Assembly: GCA_964415675.1 (NCBI GenBank)
Contig: CAYQBG010000004.1
Span: 175,563-239,562, forward strand
DNA length: 64,000 bases
Source: UBA5336 sp964415675
Lineage (GTDB): Bacteria; Pseudomonadota; Alphaproteobacteria; Caulobacterales; Hyphomonadaceae
Reading direction: 5' to 3'
Positions within the stretch are counted from its first letter, which is position 1; each line of letters begins with the position of its first letter. The position numbers were made by a program, and so were the translations under genes. Below are positions 8,468 to 16,979 of this stretch, piece by piece. The notes under the pieces were generated by a model. It ran no database searches. It had not been told where the DNA came from and was given only the letters and a program-made list of their open reading frames with translations.

Positions 8468-9250
8468 ATGATCATCAGGACCAGCCTGGCCGCCGCAGCC
8501 TTCTTGACAGCAGGCGCGACCGCTTCAGCGCAGGGTTACGGATATGACCGTGGATATGGCAATGGCTACGGTTATGACGCGCAAGCCGCCAGTGCCTATG
8601 GCCAGCAACGCGCCAATGAACGCTGCCGGGACGCCCAGGACGACCAGAAGCTGGCGGGCGCCTTGGTTGGCGGCGTGCTCGGGGCTGTTGCAGGCGGTCT
8701 GATCGTCGAGAACAACACCGACGACGAATATCGCTATGCTCGTCATGGCCGAGATTATGGGCGTCGCGGACATCGCGGTTATCGCGGTTACCGCAGACAT
8801 GGCCGCCATGGCGGCTACCGCTACAAGGACAGCAATGACGGGGAAGTCGCCGCCGGCGCCATTCTCGGCGCCGTGGTCGGCGGGCTCGCCGGCAGCCAGT
8901 TGGCGAAAAGCACGGTCAATTGCGACACACAGTGGAAATATGACGTCCCGCCCCCGACCCGTTCGGCCCATGGCCCCGGTTGGGAGTCAGGCCCGCAACG
9001 GGTCAGCGCGCGCACGCAATATCCCTTCCCTGAAGAGCCGCTATATGGCGGCACCTCTGGCCAGACGGTCGGGCAGGACTGCGAGCGGGTCTGGCGCGAG
9101 ACCCGCATGCCCGATGGCCGCGTGGTTCGCGAACAGGTGATGGCTTGCCGTGACGGCCAGATCCGCCGTGGTACCGGCAGAGATTATGGCGAATGGGAAA
9201 TACGCGAAGGCTGCGGGCTTCAGACCCGCGATCCCGACTGTATCGGCTAG
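8468..9250 (+). CDS. Glycine-zipper 2TM envelope protein
   Basis: I start at ATG 8468, where GGAG sits nine bases upstream; ATG 8462 is too close to it. The protein (260 residues) opens with a signal peptide, MIIRTSLAAAAFLTAGATASAQG. A tyrosine/glycine-rich stretch follows, then two glycine-zipper helices separated by an Arg/His/Gly/Tyr-rich linker: LAGALVGGVLGAVAGG and AAGAILGAVVGGLAGS. These belong to the 17-kDa surface antigen/Rick_17kDa type. The C-terminal third has several Cys residues and no known domain. It probably sits in the periplasm or outer membrane. Confidence 0.78.
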   Translation: MIIRTSLAAAAFLTAGATASAQGYGYDRGYGNGYGYDAQAASAYGQQRANERCRDAQDDQKLAGALVGGVLGAVAGGLIVENNTDDEYRYARHGRDYGRRGHRGYRGYRRHGRHGGYRYKDSNDGEVAAGAILGAVVGGLAGSQLAKSTVNCDTQWKYDVPPPTRSAHGPGWESGPQRVSARTQYPFPEEPLYGGTSGQTVGQDCERVWRETRMPDGRVVREQVMACRDGQIRRGTGRDYGEWEIREGCGLQTRDPDCIG

Positions 9251-9426
9251 GGCCGGTTCGGACGGCTCAGCAACTGTGCTGGACACCTGTCAGGAAGCAG
9301 GAGACCCGCGTGCCCGGGCCTGGGCCCTCCACGAATCAGCCCGGAGCCTTCGCCGGCAGGCCCCGGCTCAGGGCCGGCGATGCGGGTGAACAGTGAGATG
9401 AGTGTGTTGTTTCAAAGGTGAAAAAT

Positions 9427-9473
9427 CCTCATCCTGAGGAGCGATCCGTTCAGGATCGCGTCTCGATGGATGG
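9427..9473 (+). repeat. REP-like palindromic intergenic element
   Basis: This element begins CCTCATCCTGAGGAGCG and contains the perfect hairpin GCGATCC-GTTCA-GGATCGC (9441-9459), followed by TCTCGATGGATG. From memory, similar CCTCATCCTGAGGAG...GTCTCGA(A)GGATG elements are scattered between genes in many alphaproteobacteria. Only one copy is in this window, so repetition cannot be shown here. It lies between convergent genes in a 282-base gap (9251-9532) that otherwise holds only GC-rich sequence with weak hairpin potential around 9345-9375. Confidence 0.5.
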
Positions 9474-9532
9474 TTGCACGGATAGTGTTGCACAACTCAT
9501 GGAATTAAACTCGTGGCGTTTTCAATGGTCTG

Positions 9533-10267
9533 TCAGAAGACCCGCCGGGCGTGAAACAGCCGCTCGGCATTGCCGTCCCCGCCGGGAATGGGACTGTCTG
9601 TCCAGGCGCGCACCGCCCAGCCCTCAGCAGCGAGCCAGTCCGACAGGGCGCTGGCTGCCGCATCGACAGGCGCATCCGGGCGAACCCGCCCGCCCTTGCC
9701 GATATGGGCGCGGCCAACTTCGAATTGCGGCTTGAACAGGGCCACAAGATCGCTGTGCACGGCGGCAAGCGCCAAGGGACGCGCCAGCAGCTTGGCCAAT
9801 GAGATGAAGCTGACATCGGCCACAAGGAGCTGGGGCGGTTCGCGCACCTGCCCGGCGACGAGGTCTCGCGCATCGCAGCCTTCAAAGAGGGTTACGTGCG
9901 GATTGGCGCGCAGGCGCGGATGAAACTGCCCATGCCCGACATCCACCGCAATCACATGGACCGCCCCGCGCTGCAGGAGGACATCGCTGAATCCGCCGGT
10001 CGAGGCGCCGATATCAAGACAGGTCTTCCCGTTCGGATCGACTGCGAAAGCTTCAAGCGCATGGGCAAGTTTGAGCCCCCCGCGCGAGACATAAGGGTGC
10101 GCCGGCTCGGCCCGGATCACAGCATCGCGCGCAAGTTTGTCGGACGGTTTGGCGACCGCCACGCCGTCGGCCGTGACACCGCCTGCCTCGATCGCTGCAC
10201 GCGCAGCCGCGCGGCTGTCGAAATGGCCCAGTTCGACCAGAATCCGGTCAGCACGCTCGCGCGACAT
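9533..10267 (-). CDS. tlyA: TlyA family rRNA 2'-O-methyltransferase / putative hemolysin
   Basis: The 244-residue protein has an N-terminal S4 RNA-binding domain (1-62, starting RADRILVELGHFDSRAAARA) and an FtsJ-like methyltransferase with CLDIGASTGGFSD at 82-94. TlyA proteins methylate ribose of 16S/23S rRNA (C1409/C1920 in mycobacteria) using SAM. The hemolysin name is historical. The conserved PYVSRGGLKLAHAL linker (58-70) between domains is intact. The start at 10267 is preceded by a GAGGG element. It is divergent from sodC with a 66-base gap. Confidence 0.92.
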   Translation of the reverse strand: MSRERADRILVELGHFDSRAAARAAIEAGGVTADGVAVAKPSDKLARDAVIRAEPAHPYVSRGGLKLAHALEAFAVDPNGKTCLDIGASTGGFSDVLLQRGAVHVIAVDVGHGQFHPRLRANPHVTLFEGCDARDLVAGQVREPPQLLVADVSFISLAKLLARPLALAAVHSDLVALFKPQFEVGRAHIGKGGRVRPDAPVDAAASALSDWLAAEGWAVRAWTDSPIPGGDGNAERLFHARRVF

Positions 10268-10333
10268 TGAATTCCCTCCTCAGCAAAGCACCTGTAGGAT
10301 GACACGCGATCGAAACATAATGGAGATCCGATC

Positions 10334-10924
10334 ATGATCCGCCCCCTTCTTCTTGCCGGCGCCTTTGCGCTGCCCGCCTGTGGCCAGTCGACTGAGCCCG
10401 CCGATACACCATCGCCGGCGCCAGCAGGCGAATCCGCGGACGCAGCCGCGCCAGCCGCCACGCCGGACCCGCGCCTTGAGACCTCGATTATCGGCGACAG
10501 CGGCGAGGAAATCGGAACGGTCGAGCTGGTGGAAGGCCCGAATGGCGTTCTGATGACGGTCACTCTCGTGGATGCGAGTCTTGCCGAAGGCTGGCACGGG
10601 CTGCACGTCCACGCTGTCGGAGACTGTTCCGACACTGGTGATTTCAAGCGCTCCGGCGGGCATCTCGGCAAGGTCGAGGGGGGGCATGGCCTTCTCAATC
10701 CGGAAGGCCCGGAAAAGGGCGACCTGCCGAACATCCATGTCGATGCCAACGGCGCTGCAGCGGCGCAGATCTTCTCAAGCCTGTTCTCCTTCGGCGACAT
10801 TCAGGATCAGGACGGCGCCGCCCTGATCATGCATGAATCATTGGACGACCATATGAGCCAGCCCATTGGCGGCGCGGGCGCACGGGTCGGATGCGCCGTG
10901 CTGAGCGATGGGAGCGGCGAATAA
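10334..10924 (+). CDS. sodC: Cu/Zn superoxide dismutase family lipoprotein
   Basis: The lipobox LPAC makes Cys16 the lipidated residue, so the protein should be a periplasmic lipoprotein (196 residues). A Pro/Ala-rich linker (20-46) precedes the SOD fold. Copper/zinc ligand positions are visible: H91 and H93 (HVH), H110 (GGHL), H118, D130 (GDLPN), H167 and the active-site R184; C98 and C187 could form the disulfide. The position that is His in the usual GPHAGDLPN block is Glu127 here (GPEKGDLPN), so one zinc ligand appears changed. The start ATG 10334 follows GGAGATCCGATC. Confidence 0.88.
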   Translation: MIRPLLLAGAFALPACGQSTEPADTPSPAPAGESADAAAPAATPDPRLETSIIGDSGEEIGTVELVEGPNGVLMTVTLVDASLAEGWHGLHVHAVGDCSDTGDFKRSGGHLGKVEGGHGLLNPEGPEKGDLPNIHVDANGAAAAQIFSSLFSFGDIQDQDGAALIMHESLDDHMSQPIGGAGARVGCAVLSDGSGE

Positions 10925-10937
10925 GCGCCCCGGATAC

Positions 10938-11708
10938 TCAGAAATTGACCCGGTTCGACAGGGCGCCATCAATGATCAGATTGGCGCCCGTGGTGTAGGA
11001 GGAGAGCGGGCTTGCCAGGAAAACTGCCGCATTGGCAATCTCTTCAGGCGTCGCCATGCGTTTTGTCGGGTTCCGGGCCAGCGCCGTCTTGAAGAAATCC
11101 GGCATGTTGGTCTCGACCATGTTCCAGACACCGCCCTCGAAATAGACCATGCCCGGTGAAACGACATTCACACGAATACCAGCAGGCGCATGCTGGCGGG
11201 CCAGCCCTTTGGCCATATGGATGAGACTCGCCTTGATCGGACCGTAGGAGCCGGCATTGTCGGCCTGTGCGGCGGAGATGGACGAGATGATGACGAAGGC
11301 CGCATCGCCCGATGCCTCGGCGGCTTTCGCCAGATGCGGCTCGGCCGCGCTGAAGGCATTGACGGCGCCGAGCACATCGAGCTCGAAATTCTGGCGCCAG
11401 CTTTCCTCATCATTGCCCTGCGCCATGGCACCGGCATTCGACACAAGGATATCAACCCCGCCAAGCCTGTCGGCCACCTCGCCGATCCAGTCTTTCAGTG
11501 CATCGCCATCCTTGATATCTACAGCTTTTCCGGTGACCCTGACACCTGTTCCGGATAGCTCATCCACCGTCGCCGACACCTGGTCAGCCTTGCGCGCGCA
11601 GATCGCGATATTGGCGCCTTCAGCGGCAAGCGTGTCAGCAATGCACCGGCCGATGCCCCGCGTGCCGCCGAGTATCAATGCCGTCTTTCCCTTCAGTCGC
11701 AAATCCAT
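10938..11708 (-). CDS. SDR family NAD(P)-dependent oxidoreductase
   Basis: This 256-residue classical short-chain dehydrogenase has the cofactor motif GGTRGIG (14-20), NAG near 91 (LVSNAGAM), a catalytic serine in ISSISAA and Y-x-x-x-K (YGPIKAS), and the end TGANLIIDGA. The tyrosine motif YGPIK is a slight variant of the normal YxxSK. The start at 11708 has AAGGAG upstream. The substrate is unknown. It is convergent with sodC, with a 13-base gap between stops. Confidence 0.88.
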   Translation of the reverse strand: MDLRLKGKTALILGGTRGIGRCIADTLAAEGANIAICARKADQVSATVDELSGTGVRVTGKAVDIKDGDALKDWIGEVADRLGGVDILVSNAGAMAQGNDEESWRQNFELDVLGAVNAFSAAEPHLAKAAEASGDAAFVIISSISAAQADNAGSYGPIKASLIHMAKGLARQHAPAGIRVNVVSPGMVYFEGGVWNMVETNMPDFFKTALARNPTKRMATPEEIANAAVFLASPLSSYTTGANLIIDGALSNRVNF

Positions 11709-11775
11709 CCCATTGTCTCCTTTTCAGGAAGTCTGACGGACGGCGAGGGTGTTTGTCGAGAGGCCGCACGCGTAT

Positions 11776-13395
11776 TTATCCGGCCTGGCGCGCGAGTGCC
11801 GAGCCGGCCGACGCGATCAACATGTCAAACGTGAGGGCGACCAGCTGACTTCCCCTGAGCGGTTTCAAGGCAGTAAGCGCGAACCCGGCGCGCTCGCATG
11901 CGGTACGCCGTTCGGGGCTGCTGTCTGCGCTCAGGGCCATCGCGGGGGTCTGTTGATTGGGACCGTTGCCTGATCTGAGCCCACGGATGAAGGAGTCTCC
12001 ATCCCCGTCTGGCAGGTGGATATCGCAGATGATCGCCTGATAAGGCTTGTGAGCGAGGCGTCTTGCGGCCTGGGCGAGATTGAGGGCGATATCGACCTTC
12101 CAGCCCGCCGCCTCCAGGGCCGAACGGGCAAGCGCGAGGCTGGGCGCATGGTCCTCGACGAGAAGCAGCTCTCCAAGCTCGACCGATTGTCGGCGCGCCA
12201 GAGGCGCAGGCCCGGCGCCGGCGTCGGATGATGGCTCGCGAACCGGGAGACGCAGTTCGAAGGCTGCGCCGCCGGTTTGGCTATCGAGAACGCTGAGGTC
12301 CCCGCCCATCGACCTGGCCGTCTGGCGGGCAATATGCAGCCCAAGACCATGGCCCGGCGCTAGAGCCGCAGTGTCATCAATGCGGTGGCTGGCGTTGAAG
12401 ATTGCCTGTTTGTCAGCATCGGCGATTCCTCGCCCGCCATCCTCGACACAGGCCACGAATTCGCCCCGGCGCCCCGCCTGACGCAGTTCAAGCGTCAATG
12501 TGACAGAGCTGCCGCCGGCATATTTCAGGGCATTGGAGATGAGATTGTTGAGAACCTGCCGGATCGCGCCGCCATCGGTCACGAACGGGTCGTTTCGATG
12601 GCGCGGCGTGATGAGTTTGAACCGTGTGCCGGTTTCAGCTGCTCTGGGCGACCAGAGCGCCTCGATCTCGGCACCGAGTGTTTTCACCCTGATTGTCTCG
12701 CCATCTTCCGGGGTCCTGCCGGCCGGGTTTGCACGACCCGTTTCGAGCAGTCGCCCGAGGATCTGGTCGAGCGAAACGCAACCCTGCATGATCGCCTGTC
12801 CGGATTCCCGCGACATGCCATTCCCGGCAGTGCGCTGAAGGCGCTCGGCATGTCCCATCACAGCATTCAGCGGCGTTCGCAATTCATGGCCGATCACGGC
12901 CAGCAACTCGCGCTGCTCGGCCTGCAGGCGGCGCAGCCGGCCGGCCATTTCACCCGCCTGGTCGCGATCAATGGCGCGCGTGCGCGTCACGGCGGTGTTC
13001 TCGCTGGCCAGCGCCTGGATCAGATCACCTGCTTCCAGCAGGCCCCGGCAGGCCTGTCCGCGAACTGACAGGATACCGGCACGCAGGCGCTCGGGTGCAA
13101 GCTGACTGACCCGGCGCGCGACGACGACGGCACGCTCATCGGAGTCAACCATGACGGGATCGCGCTGCATCACACGGGTCACAGGCGTATCAGCAAGATC
13201 CTCGCCGCCAGCCTTCGCCGCGATCGCCGTAAGCAGACCGCCGCGCGAGACAATACCCACCACGAGCCCGTCCAGTGCGACCGGCATGCCGGGCAGGTCT
13301 GACCGTCGTGTCATCCGGTCGGCCGCCTCCAGGAGACCGGTTTCCGGGTCAAGCCAATCGACAGGCCTTGCTAGATCTTCGATCCTCAGCGTCAC
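11776..13395 (-). CDS. CBS-domain hybrid histidine kinase with receiver
   Basis: Domain order in 539 residues: a CBS pair (about 4-130), a helical linker, a HisKA dimerisation domain with H170 in VIGHELRTPLNAV, an HATPase domain (N-box NNLISNALKY, G-boxes DGGRGIAD and GHGLGLHIA) and a C-terminal receiver (about 400-525) with acidic ELLLVEDH and phospho-acceptor Asp in CDIHLPDGDG. There are no membrane helices, so it is a cytoplasmic sensor; CBS pairs often bind adenine nucleotides. The start is GTG at 13395 with GAGGAG thirteen bases upstream, rather far. No cognate output regulator is adjacent. Confidence 0.87.
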   Translation of the reverse strand: MTLRIEDLARPVDWLDPETGLLEAADRMTRRSDLPGMPVALDGLVVGIVSRGGLLTAIAAKAGGEDLADTPVTRVMQRDPVMVDSDERAVVVARRVSQLAPERLRAGILSVRGQACRGLLEAGDLIQALASENTAVTRTRAIDRDQAGEMAGRLRRLQAEQRELLAVIGHELRTPLNAVMGHAERLQRTAGNGMSRESGQAIMQGCVSLDQILGRLLETGRANPAGRTPEDGETIRVKTLGAEIEALWSPRAAETGTRFKLITPRHRNDPFVTDGGAIRQVLNNLISNALKYAGGSSVTLTLELRQAGRRGEFVACVEDGGRGIADADKQAIFNASHRIDDTAALAPGHGLGLHIARQTARSMGGDLSVLDSQTGGAAFELRLPVREPSSDAGAGPAPLARRQSVELGELLLVEDHAPSLALARSALEAAGWKVDIALNLAQAARRLAHKPYQAIICDIHLPDGDGDSFIRGLRSGNGPNQQTPAMALSADSSPERRTACERAGFALTALKPLRGSQLVALTFDMLIASAGSALARQAG

Positions 13396-13476
13396 GGGGG
13401 CGCCAACTCCTCTACTGGAGGTGACTTATCCCCGCCTGATGGCTAACAGGAAATAAACGCACAAATACCGTTGCAG

Positions 13477-14067
13477 TTAAACGACCTGGTCGCGATGGGT
13501 GACAATTTTGCCGACCAGCCCGTAATCTACAGCCTCCGCTGCACTCATCCAGAAGTCACGGTCAGTATCGTCCTTGATCTTTTCGAGCGGCTGGCCCGTC
13601 GCTTCTGCGAAAATCTTGTTAAGGCGTTCGCGCATCTTGATGATTTCCTGGGCCTGGATTTCGATATCCGTGGCCTGGCCACCAATACCGCCACGCGGTT
13701 CATGAAGCAGGAAGCGGGTATTTGGCAGGGAAAAGCGATTTTCACGTTTTGCCGCTGAATAAACCAGTGCGCCGGCGCTTGCGACCCATCCGCTGCCGAG
13801 CACCTTCACCGGCGCGCCGACAAATTTGATCATATCATGGATCATGTCACCCGATTCGACATGGCCGCCCGGAGAGGAAATCACCAGCAGGATCGGCTTT
13901 TCGCTGTCCGAGCCAAGCGCCAGCAGGCGCTCGCAGACCCGGCGCGCCTGCATGTCGTCTATCCCACCGGTCAGCAGGATGGTGCGCGCTTTGAACAAGG
14001 CCTGTTCCAGAAAGGCATTCGGCTCGCTGGAAACATTCTTCTCGTCATTATCGTCAAGGCGGGACAT
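13477..14067 (-). CDS. ClpP-like protease subunit (paralogue)
   Basis: This 196-residue protein has the ClpP fold. Catalytic residues match E. coli numbering: Ser97 (WVASAGA), His122 (LLHEPRGG) and Asp171 (DTDRD). It differs from canonical ClpP in several signature spots: GSGWVASAGA replaces GQAASMGA and HEPRGG replaces HQPLGG. There is also no clpX or clpA next to it. It is therefore more likely a second, specialised ClpP homologue than the housekeeping subunit. The start ATG 14067 has CCGGAGAAG upstream. It lies 78 bases from trcR on the same strand. Confidence 0.85.
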   Translation of the reverse strand: MSRLDDNDEKNVSSEPNAFLEQALFKARTILLTGGIDDMQARRVCERLLALGSDSEKPILLVISSPGGHVESGDMIHDMIKFVGAPVKVLGSGWVASAGALVYSAAKRENRFSLPNTRFLLHEPRGGIGGQATDIEIQAQEIIKMRERLNKIFAEATGQPLEKIKDDTDRDFWMSAAEAVDYGLVGKIVTHRDQVV

Positions 14068-14145
14068 GGCTTCTCCGGATTTCCTGATCGGCTGGGTTGT
14101 TTAGGTGAGGCGCGCGGGCGCCGGGGTCAAGCGGTCCGGCGTCGG

Positions 14146-14817
14146 CTAGCCGGTGAAGTCCCGGAAAACGTCTTCCGCCGACAGCGCATTACGCCTGTCC
14201 TCCTCCTTCGTATCGTCGGGCGTCTCGGCCTTTTCGGCAGGGGCGAGGCCGGGGCCGCCCTCGCCGCTTGCGCGGTCTTCCTCGATCTTGCGCCGCTTGT
14301 CAGCAGCCTTGGAGATGATTTCGTCGAGTTCGATCTGCGTACACAGGCCGAGCGTCACCGGATCGACCGGCTTGATGCTCTGGGTGTTCCAGTGGCTGCG
14401 GTCGCGAACCTTGTTGATGGTCGACTTTGTGGTGCCGATCAGTTTGGAGATCTGCGCGTCAGTCACTTCGGGATGGTTGCGGATGAACCAGGCAATGGCG
14501 TCAGGCTTGTCCTGGCGGCGCACGACAGGGGTGTAGCGCGCCCCTGAGCGCTTGGGCTGCGGGATATGCGCGATCTTTGATTCCTCGAGCTTCAGGCGAT
14601 AATCGGGATCGGCCTCGCCCTTCCGGATCTCCTCGCGCGTCAGCACGCCGCCGGCGATAGGATCAACACCGCGCATATTCTCCGCAACATCGCCGTCGGC
14701 GATGCCCTTGACCTCAAGATGGTGCAGGCCGCAGAAACGCGCAATCTGGTCAAAGCTCAGTGTTGTATTGTCGATGAGCCAGACAGCAGTGGCTTTCGGC
14801 ATCAGGATTTCAGCCAT
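14146..14817 (-). CDS. trcR: Cell cycle transcriptional regulator TrcR (DUF1013)
   Basis: The 223-residue protein is a typical DUF1013 member: MPKATAVWLIDNTTLSFDQIA at the start and FCGLHHLEVKGIADGD next. A helix-turn-helix follows in DAQISKLIGTTKSTINKVRD (about 141-160), then HWNTQSIKPVDPVTLGLC. TrcR is conserved in alphaproteobacteria and acts with RNA polymerase in cell-cycle transcription. The C-terminus is a charged tail (KRRKIEEDRASGEGG). AAAGGAG precedes the ATG at 14817. Two GANTC sites lie upstream at 14854 and 14894, consistent with CcrM-dependent control (inference). Confidence 0.9.
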   Translation of the reverse strand: MAEILMPKATAVWLIDNTTLSFDQIARFCGLHHLEVKGIADGDVAENMRGVDPIAGGVLTREEIRKGEADPDYRLKLEESKIAHIPQPKRSGARYTPVVRRQDKPDAIAWFIRNHPEVTDAQISKLIGTTKSTINKVRDRSHWNTQSIKPVDPVTLGLCTQIELDEIISKAADKRRKIEEDRASGEGGPGLAPAEKAETPDDTKEEDRRNALSAEDVFRDFTG

Positions 14818-14862
14818 GTCGGGGCTCCTTTACAGTCGCTTGCACCAGTGCCTGAATCACGG

Positions 14863-14888
14863 CCGCCCGGCACGCGGGTGCCGGGCGG
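14863..14888. other. Perfect 10-bp inverted repeat between divergent genes
   Basis: The arms CCGCCCGGCA (14863-14872) and TGCCGGGCGG (14879-14888) flank a 6-base loop. It lies between the divergent trcR and the TspO-like gene, flanked by two GAATCAC copies (14854 and 14894). It has no T-tract, so it is not a normal terminator. It could be an operator or a 5' leader stem. Confidence 0.5.
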
Positions 14889-14984
14889 TCAGGGAATCAC
14901 CGATGCAAGACCAATTCCTTGAACTGAGTGTGATATAAGCCCTAACACACAGGTTTGCAAAGGCCTGAGCCAGGACGAGATGAC

Positions 14985-15779
14985 ATGGCGTTCAACAAGG
15001 CACTACCCCACTTGCCCGAAAGGCTGCGCACGCGCGCCTTGCTGCCGGTTGCGGTTATTCAGGCGCTTGCGCCCTTCTTTCACAATTTGCATGCCAGCGC
15101 GGACGCCATCGGCGATGCCGGCCTCGAACCCATATTGCGCGCACCTGAACAGCCGCCGGGTCCGTTTTTCGCCATCTGGGGCCTTATTTTCGCGGCCATG
15201 ATCGGGTTTGCCATACATGCCTTCACGCGCCATGACCACCTGTCTCGCCGGGTGGCCCCGCCCCTGGCCGTCACGGCAATCCTTGGAACGGCCTGGATGA
15301 TACTCGAACAACTGGCTGGCGCGTCTGTGTTCGGGTTCCCGCTTCTTCTCGCTCTTGCAGCCAGTGCCTGGTGGTCCGCGGCGAGGTTTGAACAGATGCG
15401 CGGGCTTGGCGGGTCGGCCGGGAAATTCCTGGCTGACCTCGCCAGCGGCCTGTTCGCGGGGTGGATGAGCGTGGCGGTGGCCATTTCCCTGCCCGGTCTG
15501 ATCCGGCAAATCGCGGGGCTCGCGCCCACCGATGCGGTCTGGCCGCTGATATCTCTGGTGCTACTGACGGCCATACTGGCGGCCTGGGCCGCGCGGCGCT
15601 GGATCACGTCTAGCCCCTGGTTTGTTGCCGCTTTGGTCTGGGGGCTGTGCGGGCTGGTCATCAATAACTGGACCCTCACCCAACTCCATCTTCCTGCCCT
15701 CGCTGCAGCGCTCGCTGCAATGATTATTACGGGCTACTGGCTGACACGCGCTGCGCAGCATCAAGGCAGGTTCGCATGA
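14985..15779 (+). CDS. TspO/MBR-like multi-pass membrane protein
   Basis: This 264-residue protein has about seven hydrophobic segments. The PGPFFAIWGLIFAAMIGFAI segment resembles the P-x-FxIWGLI signature of the larger tryptophan-rich sensory protein relatives. The many Trp residues fit (for example SAWWSAARFE, WFVAALVWGL and NNWTLTQLHLP). TspO relatives bind porphyrins or sterols, but this is a distant form and the ligand is unknown. I start at ATG 14985 behind CCAGGACGAG; an upstream TTG in frame has no better signal. The stop overlaps the start of the next gene (ATGA), so the pair is translationally coupled. Confidence 0.6.
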   Translation: MAFNKALPHLPERLRTRALLPVAVIQALAPFFHNLHASADAIGDAGLEPILRAPEQPPGPFFAIWGLIFAAMIGFAIHAFTRHDHLSRRVAPPLAVTAILGTAWMILEQLAGASVFGFPLLLALAASAWWSAARFEQMRGLGGSAGKFLADLASGLFAGWMSVAVAISLPGLIRQIAGLAPTDAVWPLISLVLLTAILAAWAARRWITSSPWFVAALVWGLCGLVINNWTLTQLHLPALAAALAAMIITGYWLTRAAQHQGRFA

Positions 15780-16894
15780 CCGGATGGAGCGACTGGCCGC
15801 TGCGTCGGCTACAGGAGATTGAGGTCTTGCCCGCCTGGCTCGCCGGCGGCTTGCCGGGCCTGTGGGCCGTGCTGAAACTGATGACCGCCCTGACGCTTGC
15901 CTGGTGGGTCTCGCGCCTTGTCGGCCGCAGCGTGCGGGCGATCGGGCGCCGGCGCATGGCGGCTGATGAGACATTCGAGGGCTCGTCATGGGATCTCGGC
16001 GCATCTCTGGTGCGCTTCTTCCTTCTGGTGGTGTTCGCGCCCCTCGTCCTGGCGCTTGCAGGCCTGCAGGTCACCCCCTTCCTGAACGCACATGCGCTTG
16101 CGGTTATCACCGCCTTCGCAACTGTCGCTGGCGGCATCGTGATCGCGCGCTGGATGGCCACCTCCATCCGCAGTTTCGGCAAGCGCGCGCGTCAGAACAA
16201 CCGGGTCGATGACACGCTGTTCAATTTCATCGCCTCGATGACGCGTTACAGTGTGGTGACGCTGGCGGCGATCCTGGCCCTGCAACAGCTTGGGTTTCCG
16301 GCCGGCTCGCTTATCGCCGTGGTGGGCGCTGCGGGTCTCGCCGTCGCGCTGGCCCTGCAGGACACGCTCAAGGCCGTGGCCGCCGGCGTATTGCTGGCGG
16401 TGTTCCGGCCCTTCAAACTGGGTGATTGGGTTGCGATTGCGGGAACGGAGGGCGAGGTGGTCGATGTCACGCCATTCCACACGACGCTCCTGCCCGTGGA
16501 CAACCGCGCCGTCATCATACCGAATGACAAGGCCTGGACCGATCCGATCACCAATTTCTCGCGCGAACCGATGCGCCGGCTGGATCTCTATTTCGATGTT
16601 TCCTACGAGGATGATGTTGATCACGCCCTGAACGTCATGCGGCAGGCGATAGCAGGTCTGCCCGAGATCCGTCACCGGGATGATATCTGGGTCGGCATGG
16701 ACTCGCTGAACGCCTATTCGGTCACCCTGCGTGCGCGGCCATGGACAGACCGGACAGGCGTGCTTGATCGCAAGTCCGAATGCATGCGCGCGGTCAAGGC
16801 TGCTTTTGAGCGCGAAGGAATCACGATTCCCTATCCCAGGCAGGTTGAATACCAGCTCGAACTGCCACAGAGCAGAACAAAAGAAACGTCATGA
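15776..16894 (+). CDS. Mechanosensitive ion channel, MscS family (long form)
   Basis: The 372-residue protein has three or four membrane helices. A pore-lining helix (GAAGLAVALALQDTLKAVAAG) is followed by the MscS beta domain with PFKLGDWVAIAG, VTPFHTTLLPVDNRAVIIPN and NFSREPMRRLDLYFDVSYED. MscS channels open under membrane tension and release solutes during osmotic downshift. The start overlaps the TspO-like gene by four bases. A second MscS gene follows after 85 bases. Confidence 0.92.
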   Translation: MTGWSDWPLRRLQEIEVLPAWLAGGLPGLWAVLKLMTALTLAWWVSRLVGRSVRAIGRRRMAADETFEGSSWDLGASLVRFFLLVVFAPLVLALAGLQVTPFLNAHALAVITAFATVAGGIVIARWMATSIRSFGKRARQNNRVDDTLFNFIASMTRYSVVTLAAILALQQLGFPAGSLIAVVGAAGLAVALALQDTLKAVAAGVLLAVFRPFKLGDWVAIAGTEGEVVDVTPFHTTLLPVDNRAVIIPNDKAWTDPITNFSREPMRRLDLYFDVSYEDDVDHALNVMRQAIAGLPEIRHRDDIWVGMDSLNAYSVTLRARPWTDRTGVLDRKSECMRAVKAAFEREGITIPYPRQVEYQLELPQSRTKETS

Positions 16895-16979
16895 AACCGC
16901 GCTACAAGGCGGCGCGGCCATGGCGGTTTCTGTAGAGTTCAACCCATGTCTTCTTTCGAATTTGCAGGAGCGAAATATC

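Noticed and set aside
14863..14888. Palindrome as a terminator of trcR
   Set aside because: It lies upstream of both divergent genes and has no T-tract, so it is not a terminator of either.
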